NCBI RefSeq assembly: GCF_003625475.1
Contig: NZ_RAIQ01000001.1
Span: forward strand, 558,001-622,000
Origin: Butyrivibrio sp. X503
Lineage (GTDB): Bacteria > Bacillota > Clostridia > Lachnospirales > Lachnospiraceae
DNA: 64,000 bases
Direction: 5' to 3'
Shown here in pieces: positions 8,269-18,260 of the stretch. How positions within the stretch are numbered: the first letter of the stretch is position 1; each line of letters starts with the position of its first letter. The position numbers were made by a program, and so were the translations under genes. Below the pieces are notes generated by a model. The model was not told where the DNA came from. It did no database searches and worked only from the letters and a program-made list of their open reading frames with translations.

Positions 8269-9621
8269 TCAAATAAGCAACGTATCGGAGCATAAGAAAG
8301 CTCTGGGAACAACGCATGTAACCTCGCCGGAGCCCGCATTTTCAGGGGCTTCTTCGGACATTGGAGCTGCTATTCTGACATATCTGTCAGTATGTCCGAT
8401 CAGATACCTCTTTCCGCCTATTCTCTCCTCATCTTCCCACAGAACCGAAAGCTCTTTTCCGATGAAGTACTTACGATAGCATTCTGACTGCTTCTTTGTC
8501 AAATTAAGAAGAACATCGCTCCTTGCACTCTTTTCCTTGTCGGTGAGCTGATCCTTCATTCCTGCGGCAACCGTTCCCTTTCTGGGAGAGTACTTAAAGA
8601 CATGCATCTCGTAGAAATCAATCTCATCAGCAAACTTTCTGCATTCTTCAAACTCTTCCTCGGTCTCACCCGGGAATCCCACGATAATATCTGTCGTGAT
8701 CGCAGGCTTATCAAAATACTCGCGAAGAAGCTCTACACCTTTTCTGAAATCGTCAGCGGTATAATGTCTGTTCATTCTCGCAAGCACACTGTCACATCCA
8801 CTCTGAAGGGAAAGATGGAAATGCGGGCATAGCTTCTTTACAGCAGCAAGTCTCTTGACGTTTTCTTCAGTCATTATCCTGGGTTCAAGAGAGCTTATTC
8901 TGATCCTGTCGATGCCTTCAATATCACCTATCTTCTCGATAAGCGGAATAAGGAGCTGTTCTCCCTTTTCCATTCCGTATGAGCTTATATGAATTCCTGT
9001 AAGGACAACTTCTCTGCAGCCTTTATTCGCAAGACCTTTTATCTCATCAAGGATATCCTGCATATCTCTGCTGCGCACTCTTCCTCTGGCATAAGGAATA
9101 ACGCAATAAGTACAGAACTGATTGCATCCGTCCTGAATTTTGATATAGGCTCTCGTATGCTCGGGAAGCTCAGAAAGCGTCATATTCTCGTACTCATTTG
9201 TATGATTTATGTCTATTATAGAAGTTCCGTGAAGAGTCTTATCATCTTCCACGCTTCTGATGTCTATAAATTCATCAAGTATCTCAACAATCTCTGATTT
9301 CTTGTTGTTTCCGACCGCAAGATCAATACTCTCGTCCTTGAGCACACCCTCTTTTCCCGTCTCAACATAGCATCCGACCGCAACCACTATCGCATCCGGG
9401 TTCTCTTTCTTTGCTTTATGGAGCATCTGTCTGGATTTTCTGTCCGCGATATTGGTAACCGTACAGGTATTTATGATATAGACATCGGCCTTATCGGAAA
9501 AAGGCACGATAATTCCGCCCGCTTCCTTGATTTTCTGGCCCATGACATCCATCTCGTAATTATTAACTTTACAACCCAGATTGTGCATGGCAATCTTTAG
9601 TCCTGCGACGTTTTTTGGCAT
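8269..9621 (-). CDS. mtaB: tRNA (t6A37) methylthiotransferase MtaB
   Basis: A radical-SAM enzyme that adds a methylthio group to N6-threonylcarbamoyladenosine-37 in tRNAs reading ANN codons. It has 450 residues. The UPF0004 domain supplies Cys17, Cys53 and Cys84 for one [4Fe-4S] cluster; the radical-SAM cluster is C166xxxC170xxC173 (CNQFCTYC); a TRAM-like C-terminal region follows. HNLGCKVN near the N-terminus marks MtaB rather than MiaB. No clear ribosome site precedes ATG 9621, and the codon for Met12 is an alternative start. Its substrate t6A needs TsaC, which is also encoded in this window. In Bacillus the gene (yqeV) follows the dnaK operon; here an HPr-like gene and a repeat element separate them. 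Confidence 0.94.
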   Translation of the reverse strand: MPKNVAGLKIAMHNLGCKVNNYEMDVMGQKIKEAGGIIVPFSDKADVYIINTCTVTNIADRKSRQMLHKAKKENPDAIVVAVGCYVETGKEGVLKDESIDLAVGNNKKSEIVEILDEFIDIRSVEDDKTLHGTSIIDINHTNEYENMTLSELPEHTRAYIKIQDGCNQFCTYCVIPYARGRVRSRDMQDILDEIKGLANKGCREVVLTGIHISSYGMEKGEQLLIPLIEKIGDIEGIDRIRISSLEPRIMTEENVKRLAAVKKLCPHFHLSLQSGCDSVLARMNRHYTADDFRKGVELLREYFDKPAITTDIIVGFPGETEEEFEECRKFADEIDFYEMHVFKYSPRKGTVAAGMKDQLTDKEKSARSDVLLNLTKKQSECYRKYFIGKELSVLWEDEERIGGKRYLIGHTDRYVRIAAPMSEEAPENAGSGEVTCVVPRAFLCSDTLLI

Positions 9622-9649
9622 TGACTTTTACACTTTCTACGTATACTAT
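9621..9649 (+). promoter_or_regulatory. Promoter of the HPr-like gene
   Basis: TTGACT (9621-9626), a 17-base spacer and TACTAT (9644-9649). The -35 box touches the mtaB start codon on the other strand, so the two genes share a very tight divergent region. Confidence 0.65.
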
Positions 9650-9676
9650 GAAATAAAAGAAGGAGGTATTTGCGCA

Positions 9677-9907
9677 ATGAAGACCGTAAAAATTTCTTTA
9701 AATTCAATCGATAAGGTAAAATCTTTCGTAAATGACATCACAAAGTTTGATTATGACTTTGATCTTGTTTCAGGAAGATATGTTATCGACGCTAAGTCTA
9801 TCATGGGTATTTTTTCACTCGATCTTTCTAAGCCTATCGATCTGAATATCCACGCTGAAGACGGCGCAGATGAGGTTCTTAATGTATTAAAGCCTTACAT
9901 GATCTAA
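9677..9907 (+). CDS. HPr-like protein lacking the phospho-histidine
   Basis: A 76-residue protein with an HPr fold pattern. The start ATG 9677 has AGGAGG ten bases upstream; longer in-frame sequence upstream is not translated from any ribosome site. In HPr, His15 takes phosphate from enzyme I; here the corresponding stretch (ISLNSIDKVKSFVND) has no His. The regulatory Ser46 region is kept as AKSIMGIFSLDL, with Ser42. This is the Crh-like situation: a possible HPr-kinase target that cannot take part in sugar transport. It is the only plus-strand gene between 1 and 21 kb. Own promoter and own terminator. Confidence 0.85.
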   Translation: MKTVKISLNSIDKVKSFVNDITKFDYDFDLVSGRYVIDAKSIMGIFSLDLSKPIDLNIHAEDGADEVLNVLKPYMI

Positions 9908-9924
9908 TCTTTTTGGATTAGATC
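9901..9924 (+). repeat. 9-bp inverted repeat over the HPr-like stop codon
   Basis: GATCTAATC (9901-9909) and GATTAGATC (9916-9924) are exact reverse complements with a 6-base loop, and the stop codon is inside the first arm. No T-run follows directly. It might protect the mRNA 3' end. Confidence 0.5.
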
Positions 9925-9941
9925 CATAAAAAAGACATTTC

Positions 9942-9970
9942 AGACCATCCAATCTTGGATGGTCTTTTTA
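9942..9970 (+). terminator. Terminator of the HPr-like gene
   Basis: AGACCATCC (9942-9950) pairs with GGATGGTCT (9957-9965) and is followed by a T-run. On the minus strand the same hairpin may stop transcription coming from thiI. Confidence 0.85.
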
Positions 9971-9973
9971 TTT

Positions 9974-10077
9974 GAGCAGAGCACTTAGCGAGGTCTTTTC
10001 GAGCTTAGTGCGAGCCATGGGGATGCACTTAATGAGGTCCTTCCGAATTTAGTGCATATCCCAGAGCAGAGCACTTA
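9974..10077. repeat. Tandem imperfect hairpin repeat element between HPr-like gene and thiI
   Basis: Two related hairpins lie side by side. The first pairs GCACTTAGC (9981-9989) with GCTTAGTGC (10003-10011). The second pairs TGCACTTAAT (10024-10033) with ATTTAGTGCA (10047-10056). Each has one T-T mismatch at the same place, and both loops contain GAGGTC. A 14-base exact direct repeat, GAGCAGAGCACTTA, occurs at 9974-9987 and again at 10064-10077, beginning a third, cut copy near the thiI stop. This is the look of a dispersed intergenic palindromic repeat. Confidence 0.7.
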
Positions 10078-10087
10078 TCACGCCCCT

Positions 10088-11290
10088 CTATTTTTCTATA
10101 ACTATCACCTCATCAGTCTCAATTGCTGTCTTTACCAGCTCATCAATCTTCTCTGCGAGATTTTCCTCATGTTTTCTGATAATCTCAGCGCGAGGTTTGG
10201 TAACGGGATGCTTGGCAACAAAGATCGTGCAACAATCCTCGTAAGGAAGAATGGAAGTCTCATAAGCATCAATCTTATAAGAAATATCAACAATATCCTG
10301 CTTATCAAATGCGATAAGAGGTCTGTAAACAGGGATATCCGTTACAACTTCTCCCGTGCACATAAGACTCTGCATGGTCTGAGAAGCGACCTGTCCGATA
10401 CTCTCACCTGTCACAAGTCCCATACATCCTGTCTGTCCTGCGATGATATCCGCAATCCTCATCATATATCTTCTCATGATGATGGTAAGCTCATCGTGCG
10501 GACACTGCTTGTAGATATACATCTGAATATCCGTAAAGTTAATAACATGGAGTCTGACCTTGCCGGTGTACTTGGCAATAACTCCCGCAAGATCGATAAC
10601 CTTCTGCTTAGCCTTCTCACTTGTATAAGGAGGAGCATTGAAATATACTGCCTCGATCTCGACACCTCTTTTGGCGATCATGTATCCGGCAACGGGTGAA
10701 TCGATTCCACCGGACAAAAGAAGCATCGCCTTTCCTGCTGTTCCGATTGGCATTCCGCCGGGTCCCGGAATTACTTCGGAGAAAATGTTGAGCTTTTCTC
10801 TGATCTCTACATTTATGAGAATGTCAGGATTATGTACATCAACCGTCATCTCATCATATGCATCAAGGATCTCTCCTCCGAGATGAGCCGCAAGCTCCAT
10901 GGAATCCATGGGGAAACTTTTATCAACACGTCTTACTTTAACCTTAAAGGTCTTTTTCTTATCGGGATAAACTCCGTCAACGAAATCAACAACAGCCTTG
11001 GAAATTCCGGCGACATCGGGAAGATTACCGTCTCCGTTTCTCTCTATTGATACTGCGGGACAGATTCCCGTAACACCGAAGACAGTCTTAAGCTGATCCA
11101 CGGTCTCGTTAAAATCAAAGTTCTTGGCATCAACATACATTCTTCCGTTAACTCTGGTTACGTTAAACTCACCGTCGCACTTAGAAAGAACACGCTCTAT
11201 CTGCTTAACGAGCGCCTCCTCGAAAATGTATCTGTTTTTTCCTTTTACACCTATCTCCGCATACTTAATTACAAAAGCATGGTACTGCAT
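10088..11290 (-). CDS. thiI: tRNA 4-thiouridine synthetase ThiI
   Basis: It activates uridine-8 of tRNA with ATP and replaces oxygen by sulfur; in some bacteria it also helps thiazole synthesis. The 400-residue protein has an N-terminal ferredoxin-like/THUMP region (1-165) and the PP-loop LLSGGIDSPVAGY (191-203). It ends without the rhodanese domain of the E. coli protein, like most Firmicute forms. An EDCC pair near residue 350 may be involved in sulfur handling. ATG 11290 has AGAGGA upstream. A cysteine desulfurase gene ends 16 bases upstream, matching the nifZ-thiI pair of Bacillus and pointing to direct sulfur transfer. Confidence 0.95.
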   Translation of the reverse strand: MQYHAFVIKYAEIGVKGKNRYIFEEALVKQIERVLSKCDGEFNVTRVNGRMYVDAKNFDFNETVDQLKTVFGVTGICPAVSIERNGDGNLPDVAGISKAVVDFVDGVYPDKKKTFKVKVRRVDKSFPMDSMELAAHLGGEILDAYDEMTVDVHNPDILINVEIREKLNIFSEVIPGPGGMPIGTAGKAMLLLSGGIDSPVAGYMIAKRGVEIEAVYFNAPPYTSEKAKQKVIDLAGVIAKYTGKVRLHVINFTDIQMYIYKQCPHDELTIIMRRYMMRIADIIAGQTGCMGLVTGESIGQVASQTMQSLMCTGEVVTDIPVYRPLIAFDKQDIVDISYKIDAYETSILPYEDCCTIFVAKHPVTKPRAEIIRKHEENLAEKIDELVKTAIETDEVIVIEK

Positions 11291-11306
11291 ATATGATCCT
11301 CTTTCT

Positions 11307-12464
11307 TTAATGGCGATAGAATTCTCTCATGGTCTCTACCTGTGAGCAGAGTGTATCCAGCAAAAGATCTATCTCTTCCTTTGTTGTCATGACCGACATA
11401 CTGATACGAATCGTTGATTCAAGAAGCTCTCTCGGAACTCCGATGGCTTTGAGCGTATCGGATACATGAGGGTTGTTGGACGTGCATGCCGATCCCGCAG
11501 AAACATAAATACCCTTTCCGCTCAGCATGTTAAGAACCGTCTCCGCAGCAAGTCCTTTGATGGAAAGACTGACTATATGCGGCGCTCCCTCATCGCATTT
11601 TGGTCCGTTTATCTTGATATCCGTAAGTCTCTCTTCGAGATTGTCTATCAGATATTTCTTAAGTTCATAAAGCTTTTCGCTGTGCTGCGAAAGCCCGTCA
11701 CAACACATCTTGGCGGCAAGCGCAAGTCCTGCGATACCGGGCACGTTCTCGGTTCCGGATCTCATTCCCTTCTGCTGACCTCCGCCATAATTTATAGGAA
11801 CTATCTTGGTTCCTTTTTTTACATATAAAAATCCGATTCCCTTAGGTCCGTGAATCTTATGTCCGCTGACAGACAAAAGATCTATATTAAGCGCCCTCGG
11901 ACGGATCAAAACCTTACCGTAAGCCTGCACCGCATCGACATGAAAAACAATATCCTTATTAGCGGCCTTTATGATATTTCCGGCTTCTTCAACAGGCTCG
12001 ATAGTTCCGATCTCATTGTTTACAAACATCAGTGAGACAAGAATGGTCTCGGGTCTGATGGCTTCTTTTAACTCATTGAGATCGATCCTTCCGGTCTCAT
12101 CGACAGAAAGGTATGTGATATCAAAGCCCTCTTTCTGAAGATATTCCATCGTTACAAGAACGGCAGGATGCTCGATAGAACTTGTTATGATGTGATTGCC
12201 GCGCCATTTATTGGCTCTTGCTGCACCTATTATCGCAAAATTATCGGACTCCGTTCCGCCCGATGTAAATACAATCTCTGCCTGATCAACCTTAAGTGTC
12301 GATGCGATAATCTCCCTCGCATCCGCAACTCTCTCTGCGGCAACGGCGCCCAAATGATGAACGCTTGAGGGATTACCGTATTCTACAGTCATCTCCTTGG
12401 CAACAAGCTGAGCAACCTCATCAAAAGCTCTGGTCGTCGCCGAATTATCCAAATATGCTTCCAT
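11307..12464 (-). CDS. Cysteine desulfurase (IscS/NifS family), ThiI partner
   Basis: A pyridoxal-phosphate enzyme that takes sulfur from cysteine to give alanine and a protein persulfide. It has 385 residues. The PLP lysine is K203 in SVSGHKIHGPKG, the stacking His is H99 (SSIEHPAV), and the sulfur-carrying Cys is C327 in VSAGSACTSNN. It lies directly before thiI and 3 bases after rsmE, so it probably supplies sulfur to tRNA thiolation rather than to Fe-S assembly (inference; no iscU is near). The start has AGAAGGATAAG upstream. Confidence 0.93.
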   Translation of the reverse strand: MEAYLDNSATTRAFDEVAQLVAKEMTVEYGNPSSVHHLGAVAAERVADAREIIASTLKVDQAEIVFTSGGTESDNFAIIGAARANKWRGNHIITSSIEHPAVLVTMEYLQKEGFDITYLSVDETGRIDLNELKEAIRPETILVSLMFVNNEIGTIEPVEEAGNIIKAANKDIVFHVDAVQAYGKVLIRPRALNIDLLSVSGHKIHGPKGIGFLYVKKGTKIVPINYGGGQQKGMRSGTENVPGIAGLALAAKMCCDGLSQHSEKLYELKKYLIDNLEERLTDIKINGPKCDEGAPHIVSLSIKGLAAETVLNMLSGKGIYVSAGSACTSNNPHVSDTLKAIGVPRELLESTIRISMSVMTTKEEIDLLLDTLCSQVETMREFYRH

Positions 12465-12467
12465 TTC

Positions 12468-13220
12468 TTATCCTTCTAAATGATACATTAGCCATGAAAT
12501 AGCAGTAAATCCTGCTGTTTCGGTTCTGAGAATCCTCTTTCCGAGCGTTATGGGAAGTATGCCGTTTTCTTTGCAAAGTGCAACCTCCTCTTCGGAAAAG
12601 CCGCCTTCCGGCCCGATGAACACGCCTATACTCTGTCCGGGCTCTATGGATTCTATGATCTTTTTGGTCTCATCTATATGCTCGGCAAGCTCATAAGGAA
12701 TGAGCTTTACATCAAGTTCTTTTGCATATGCGACAGCCTGTTTGATCGTCATAGGCATTGTCACCTTGGGGATCACCGCTCTCTTACTTTGCTTGGCAGC
12801 CGCCTCCGATATCGCATTCCAGCGCTTTATCTTGTTCTCTGCTTTCTTTTCATCAAGCTTTACGACACATCTTTTGGTAGACATGGGTATTATCTCAAAT
12901 GCGCCAAGCTCTACGGCTTTCTGGATAATAAGCTCCATCTTGTCCACCTTGGGAAGTCCCTGAAAAAGATATATCTTGGATGGAAGTTCGTTCCCTACTT
13001 CCTCTACAAAACAGAGATTCCCTATAACGGATGATCCCGTTATCTCCTCTATCTCGTAAAAGAGCTCTCGTCCGTCGCCCTCTTCTCTGATGCTTACGGA
13101 AAACTGCTCTCCGACCTTCATTCTAAGGACATTGGCTATGTGATTGTAATCGTCCCCCGTTATCTCAACTTTTTTGAGATCGGCGGAAATAGCAGAGCTT
13201 TCAACAAAAAAATGATACAT
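12468..13220 (-). CDS. rsmE: 16S rRNA (uracil1498-N3)-methyltransferase
   Basis: It methylates N3 of U1498 in 16S rRNA. I use ATG 13220, which overlaps the prmA stop by one base (TGATG) and has AGGAA upstream; this gives 250 residues starting MYHFFVESS, the usual size. The N-terminal PUA-like region is followed by the SPOUT knot with GVFIGPEGGFSEEEV and the C-terminal TLGKRILRTETAGFTAISWL, both family signatures. It forms a tight set with prmA and the cysteine desulfurase downstream of the heat-shock genes, as in Bacillus (yqeU). Confidence 0.95.
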   Translation of the reverse strand: MYHFFVESSAISADLKKVEITGDDYNHIANVLRMKVGEQFSVSIREEGDGRELFYEIEEITGSSVIGNLCFVEEVGNELPSKIYLFQGLPKVDKMELIIQKAVELGAFEIIPMSTKRCVVKLDEKKAENKIKRWNAISEAAAKQSKRAVIPKVTMPMTIKQAVAYAKELDVKLIPYELAEHIDETKKIIESIEPGQSIGVFIGPEGGFSEEEVALCKENGILPITLGKRILRTETAGFTAISWLMYHLEG

Positions 13221-14257
13221 CAATTTTTCCTCGAAGTAATTGAAACCCAATCTCCCTGGTGATGAATCTCCAAAATCTCAAGACCCGCATCCAGATGCGC
13301 CTTTTTAACCTCTTCTTCTTTGGTATTGATGATACCCGATGTGATATAGATACCGCCCTTTTTAAGCTGGTTCAGGATCACGGGTGTAAGGGGCACAAGA
13401 ACGTTGGCAAGAATATTTGCAACAACTATGTCGTACTTGTCGTAACCGACCTTATCCTGCACTTCTTTATCATCAATAATATTTCCGATAAGCATATCAA
13501 ACTTATCGGGAGAAATGCCGTTATTCTCCATGTTCTCTTTAACAGCGGGAACTGCGCACTTATCAAGATCCGTTCCCATAGCATGTTTGGCACCGAACAT
13601 AAGCGCCAGGATAGATAAAACTCCGCTTCCGGTTCCCACATCAAGGAGCTCTGTTTCAGGCGTCACATACTTTTTTAGCATGCGGATGCAGAGCTGCGTT
13701 GTCTCATGCATACCTGTTCCGAAAGCCGTTCCGGGATCTATGTGAAGGACCATCTCGGCCTTTTCTTTATCGGTATCAGTCTCTTTTTCCCATGAAGGAA
13801 TAACGAGAATGTCATCTATATAAAACTTATGGAAATACTGCTTCCAGTTATTTATCCAATCTATATCCTCTGTCACATCAACAGATATAGTGCCATCTCC
13901 GATATCTGAAAAGCTTCTCAGTTCATCAAGCTTTTCTTTCATCTCTGACTGCACTTCTTCGGGAGTCTTCTTTATCTTAACGTACTCTCCGTTGTCATTC
14001 GGAAGCTCTATGGTGAGCATATTGTCATCATCGATCTCCAAAAAGAAATTGAGATATGCCGCGCCGCCTGTAAGCTCCGTATTGATCTTGTCAGGCTCAA
14101 GTTCGGGAGCATCAATAAACATCTGCTCCTTATCCGCTGTCGAAAGCGGAGCATTATCTTCAATCTGAGCGCCCTCAAGACCGATGTCCTGAAGGTAACT
14201 TACTATTATATCTTCCGATTCTTCATTGGTACGAACTCTAAAACGCATCCATTTCAT
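13220..14257 (-). CDS. prmA: Ribosomal protein L11 methyltransferase
   Basis: It methylates ribosomal protein L11 using S-adenosylmethionine. It has 345 residues from ATG 14257 (AGGTGA seven bases upstream), slightly longer than the usual 310-ish. The N-terminal L11-binding domain is followed by DPGTAFGTGMHETTQLC and motif I LLDVGTGSGVLSILAL, then VVANILANVL, the characteristic catalytic-site segment. It follows dnaJ after about 160 bases containing a terminator and two more hairpins. Its transcription may therefore come partly from read-through and partly from an unseen promoter. Confidence 0.95.
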   Translation of the reverse strand: MKWMRFRVRTNEESEDIIVSYLQDIGLEGAQIEDNAPLSTADKEQMFIDAPELEPDKINTELTGGAAYLNFFLEIDDDNMLTIELPNDNGEYVKIKKTPEEVQSEMKEKLDELRSFSDIGDGTISVDVTEDIDWINNWKQYFHKFYIDDILVIPSWEKETDTDKEKAEMVLHIDPGTAFGTGMHETTQLCIRMLKKYVTPETELLDVGTGSGVLSILALMFGAKHAMGTDLDKCAVPAVKENMENNGISPDKFDMLIGNIIDDKEVQDKVGYDKYDIVVANILANVLVPLTPVILNQLKKGGIYITSGIINTKEEEVKKAHLDAGLEILEIHHQGDWVSITSRKN

Positions 14258-14279
14258 GATAATCACCTATTTCAATGAG

Positions 14280-14308
14280 GTTCCGCTCTCGCATCCGCTC
14301 GCCGGAAC
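14280..14308 (-). repeat. Hairpin in the prmA leader
   Basis: GTTCCG (14280-14285) pairs with CGGAAC (14303-14308), with further G/C-rich pairing inside (GCTCTCGC against GCTCGCC is partial). It lies about 25 bases before the prmA start on the transcript and could be leader structure or a small intergenic palindrome. Confidence 0.5.
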
Positions 14309-14317
14309 TAAGTAGTA

Positions 14318-14347
14318 CACCACGACTCGATAATACCGAGTCTGGTG
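14318..14347 (-). repeat. Hairpin between dnaJ terminator and prmA
   Basis: CACCACGACTCG (14318-14329) pairs with CGAGTCTGGTG (14337-14347) with one bulge and a 7-base loop. No T-run follows. It is the middle of three consecutive hairpins between dnaJ and prmA. Confidence 0.55.
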
Positions 14348-14353
14348 ATTACT

Positions 14354-14391
14354 TAAAAAACTTCCGTAGTTATTATTCTAACTACGGAAGT
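14354..14391 (-). terminator. Terminator after dnaJ
   Basis: A perfect 13-bp stem (ACTTCCGTAGTTA and its complement) with a 6-base loop is followed by a T-run on the minus strand. It probably ends most hrcA-grpE-dnaK-dnaJ transcripts and lowers expression of the prmA-rsmE-thiI part. Confidence 0.92.
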
Positions 14392-14418
14392 ATAACACAA
14401 AACGTTTTTTATGCAAAA

Positions 14419-15606
14419 TCACTTCCAGAAAGATTTCTTTTTCTTTCCGCCGTTACCTCCGGGGCCGTCGTCATCAGGATCTTTTGATCCCATCATACGC
14501 TCGGCGGCTGTAAGTGAATCACCTGTCTTCTCATCGAACTTCTTAAGCAGTTCTTTTGCTTCCTTGGAAAGCTTATCGGGAACCTGAACCACAAGTGTTA
14601 CATAGTGGTCGCCTCTCGCATCCTTATCACGAAGTGAAGGAACGCCCTTTCCGCGAAGTCTTACTCTTGTGTCTGTCTGAGTTCCGGCCTTTACATCATA
14701 TGCAACCTTACCGTCAACGGTATCGATAAGAACCGTTCCGCCAAGTGCAGCAATAGCAAATGAAACGGGAACCATTGAATAGATGTTGATACCCTCTCTC
14801 TGGAAAATAGGATGATCGGATACAACAACTTCTACAAGAAGATCTCCTCTGGGTCCGCCGTTAATTCCCGGCTCACCCTTATCGCGGATCCTAACGCTCT
14901 GTCCGTTATCGATTCCCGCGGGAATGCTGACCTTGATCTTCTTTCTGCTTGCGATATAACCGGATCCGTGGCAATCAGGACACTTCTCTTTGATGATCTT
15001 ACCTGTTCCTCCGCAATCGGGGCAGGTCTGAACATTTCTTACGGTACCAAAGAAAGACTGCTGTGTATATACAATCTGTCCCTTACCGCCGCATCGTGTA
15101 CAAGTTGAAGCGGTAGTTCCGGGCTTAGCTCCTGTGCCGTGACAATTAGGGCAAGGATCCTTAATGGTAAGCTCAAGCTCCTTTTCACAGCCAAAGACAG
15201 CCTCAAGGAATGTGATCCTGACGCTGGCTCTGATGTTGGCTCCCTTAGAGGGGCCGCTTCTTGCTCCGCCACGTGTCCTTCCGCCACCGAAGAAATCACC
15301 GAAGATATCGCCAAAGATATCACCGAAATCGGCACCGTTAAAGTCAAAGCCTCCGAATCCACCGGCTCCGCCACCTTCAAATGCCGCATGTCCGAACTGA
15401 TCGTACTGGCGCTTTTTCTCGGGATCGCTAAGAACCGCATAAGCCTCAGAAGCCTCTTTGAACTTCTCGGCTGCAGAAGCATCACCCGGATTCATATCCG
15501 GATGATACTTCTTGGCAAGCACTCTGTATGCTTTTTTTATCTCGTCGTCCGAGGCGCTTCTGCTAACGCCAAGCACCTCGTAGTAGTCACGCTTCTGTTC
15601 TGACAT
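14419..15606 (-). CDS. dnaJ: Chaperone DnaJ
   Basis: Hsp40 co-chaperone that stimulates DnaK ATPase and delivers substrates. It has 395 residues from ATG 15606 (GAGGAG upstream). The J-domain has HPD at 35-37, followed by a Gly/Phe-rich stretch (about 75-115). Four zinc motifs come next: [24 protein letters not shown] and CPDCHGSG. The C-terminal substrate domains complete it. It is the fourth gene of the CIRCE-controlled operon, 15 bases after dnaK. Confidence 0.98.
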   Translation of the reverse strand: MSEQKRDYYEVLGVSRSASDDEIKKAYRVLAKKYHPDMNPGDASAAEKFKEASEAYAVLSDPEKKRQYDQFGHAAFEGGGAGGFGGFDFNGADFGDIFGDIFGDFFGGGRTRGGARSGPSKGANIRASVRITFLEAVFGCEKELELTIKDPCPNCHGTGAKPGTTASTCTRCGGKGQIVYTQQSFFGTVRNVQTCPDCGGTGKIIKEKCPDCHGSGYIASRKKIKVSIPAGIDNGQSVRIRDKGEPGINGGPRGDLLVEVVVSDHPIFQREGINIYSMVPVSFAIAALGGTVLIDTVDGKVAYDVKAGTQTDTRVRLRGKGVPSLRDKDARGDHYVTLVVQVPDKLSKEAKELLKKFDEKTGDSLTAAERMMGSKDPDDDGPGGNGGKKKKSFWK

Positions 15607-15621
15607 AATACTCCTCAATCA

Positions 15622-17526
<1,905 letters not shown>

Positions 17527-17544
17527 TTAATCTTCTGTATTTTT

Positions 17545-18222
17545 TTATTTCGAAACACCAACCATGCTGTGTCTGAGCACGGTATCGTGGAACATATATC
17601 CCTTTTGAAGTTCCTGTGCAACAACTCCGGATTCATACTCCTCGCTGTCCACCTGCATAACCGCATTGTGAAGGTTTGGATCGAATTCTTTACCCACAGC
17701 TTCAATTGGGGTTACTCCAAGATCTTCCATCTGCTTCATGAGCTGCTTGTAGATCTTGTTCATGCCATCCGCAAAGGCTCCGTCTTTTTCCTCTTCGGGA
17801 ACTGCCAGAAGGCCTCGCTCAAAATTATCTATTACGGGAAGGAGCTTCTCAAGGACACTGCCCTGGCCCTGCTCAAACATCTGAGCCTTTTCCTTGTCTG
17901 TTCTCTTCCTGAAGTTATCAAACTCAGCGACCTGTCTCATAAGTCTATCGTTAAGCTCGTCAACTTTTTCTTTAAGAGGATCTTTCTTTTCTTTTTTATT
18001 AAAAAGACCTTTCTTCTTATCCTCCGAAGCTTCTTCGGCTTCATCGCCTTTTGCTTCCGCCTTGGCCTCTGCAGCCTCTGCTTCCGTTGTCTTGGCTACA
18101 GTTTCTTCTTTTTCCTGAGCCTCTTTCTCAAGTTCATCCATGATGTTCTCGAGAACTTCTTTTTCTTTCTCGCTCACAGGCTTCTTTGCCTTTGACTGAG
18201 CCTGCTTATCTGTACTACTCAA
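17545..18222 (-). CDS. grpE: Nucleotide exchange factor GrpE
   Basis: It releases ADP from DnaK and acts as a heat sensor. It has 225 residues from TTG 18222 (AGGAGG eight bases upstream; the nearby ATG is out of frame). The first 85 residues are a Glu/Lys/Ala-rich coiled coil. Then come the family core (NDRLMRQVAEFDNFRKRTDKEK), the FERGLLAV region and the beta domain ending in VLRHSMVGVSK. It lies between hrcA and dnaK. Confidence 0.97.
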   Translation of the reverse strand: MSSTDKQAQSKAKKPVSEKEKEVLENIMDELEKEAQEKEETVAKTTEAEAAEAKAEAKGDEAEEASEDKKKGLFNKKEKKDPLKEKVDELNDRLMRQVAEFDNFRKRTDKEKAQMFEQGQGSVLEKLLPVIDNFERGLLAVPEEEKDGAFADGMNKIYKQLMKQMEDLGVTPIEAVGKEFDPNLHNAVMQVDSEEYESGVVAQELQKGYMFHDTVLRHSMVGVSK

Positions 18223-18260
18223 CTCATTGCCTCCTGAACTTATTTCTTTTTATCAAAGTA

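Noticed and set aside
10052..10699. 215-codon plus-strand open frame opposite thiI
   Set aside because: thiI is certain on the minus strand; the frame begins in the repeat element and has no ribosome site.
14266..14350. T-box or riboswitch in front of prmA
   Set aside because: Hairpins are present but no T-box consensus (TGGNACCGCG) or known aptamer core is visible.
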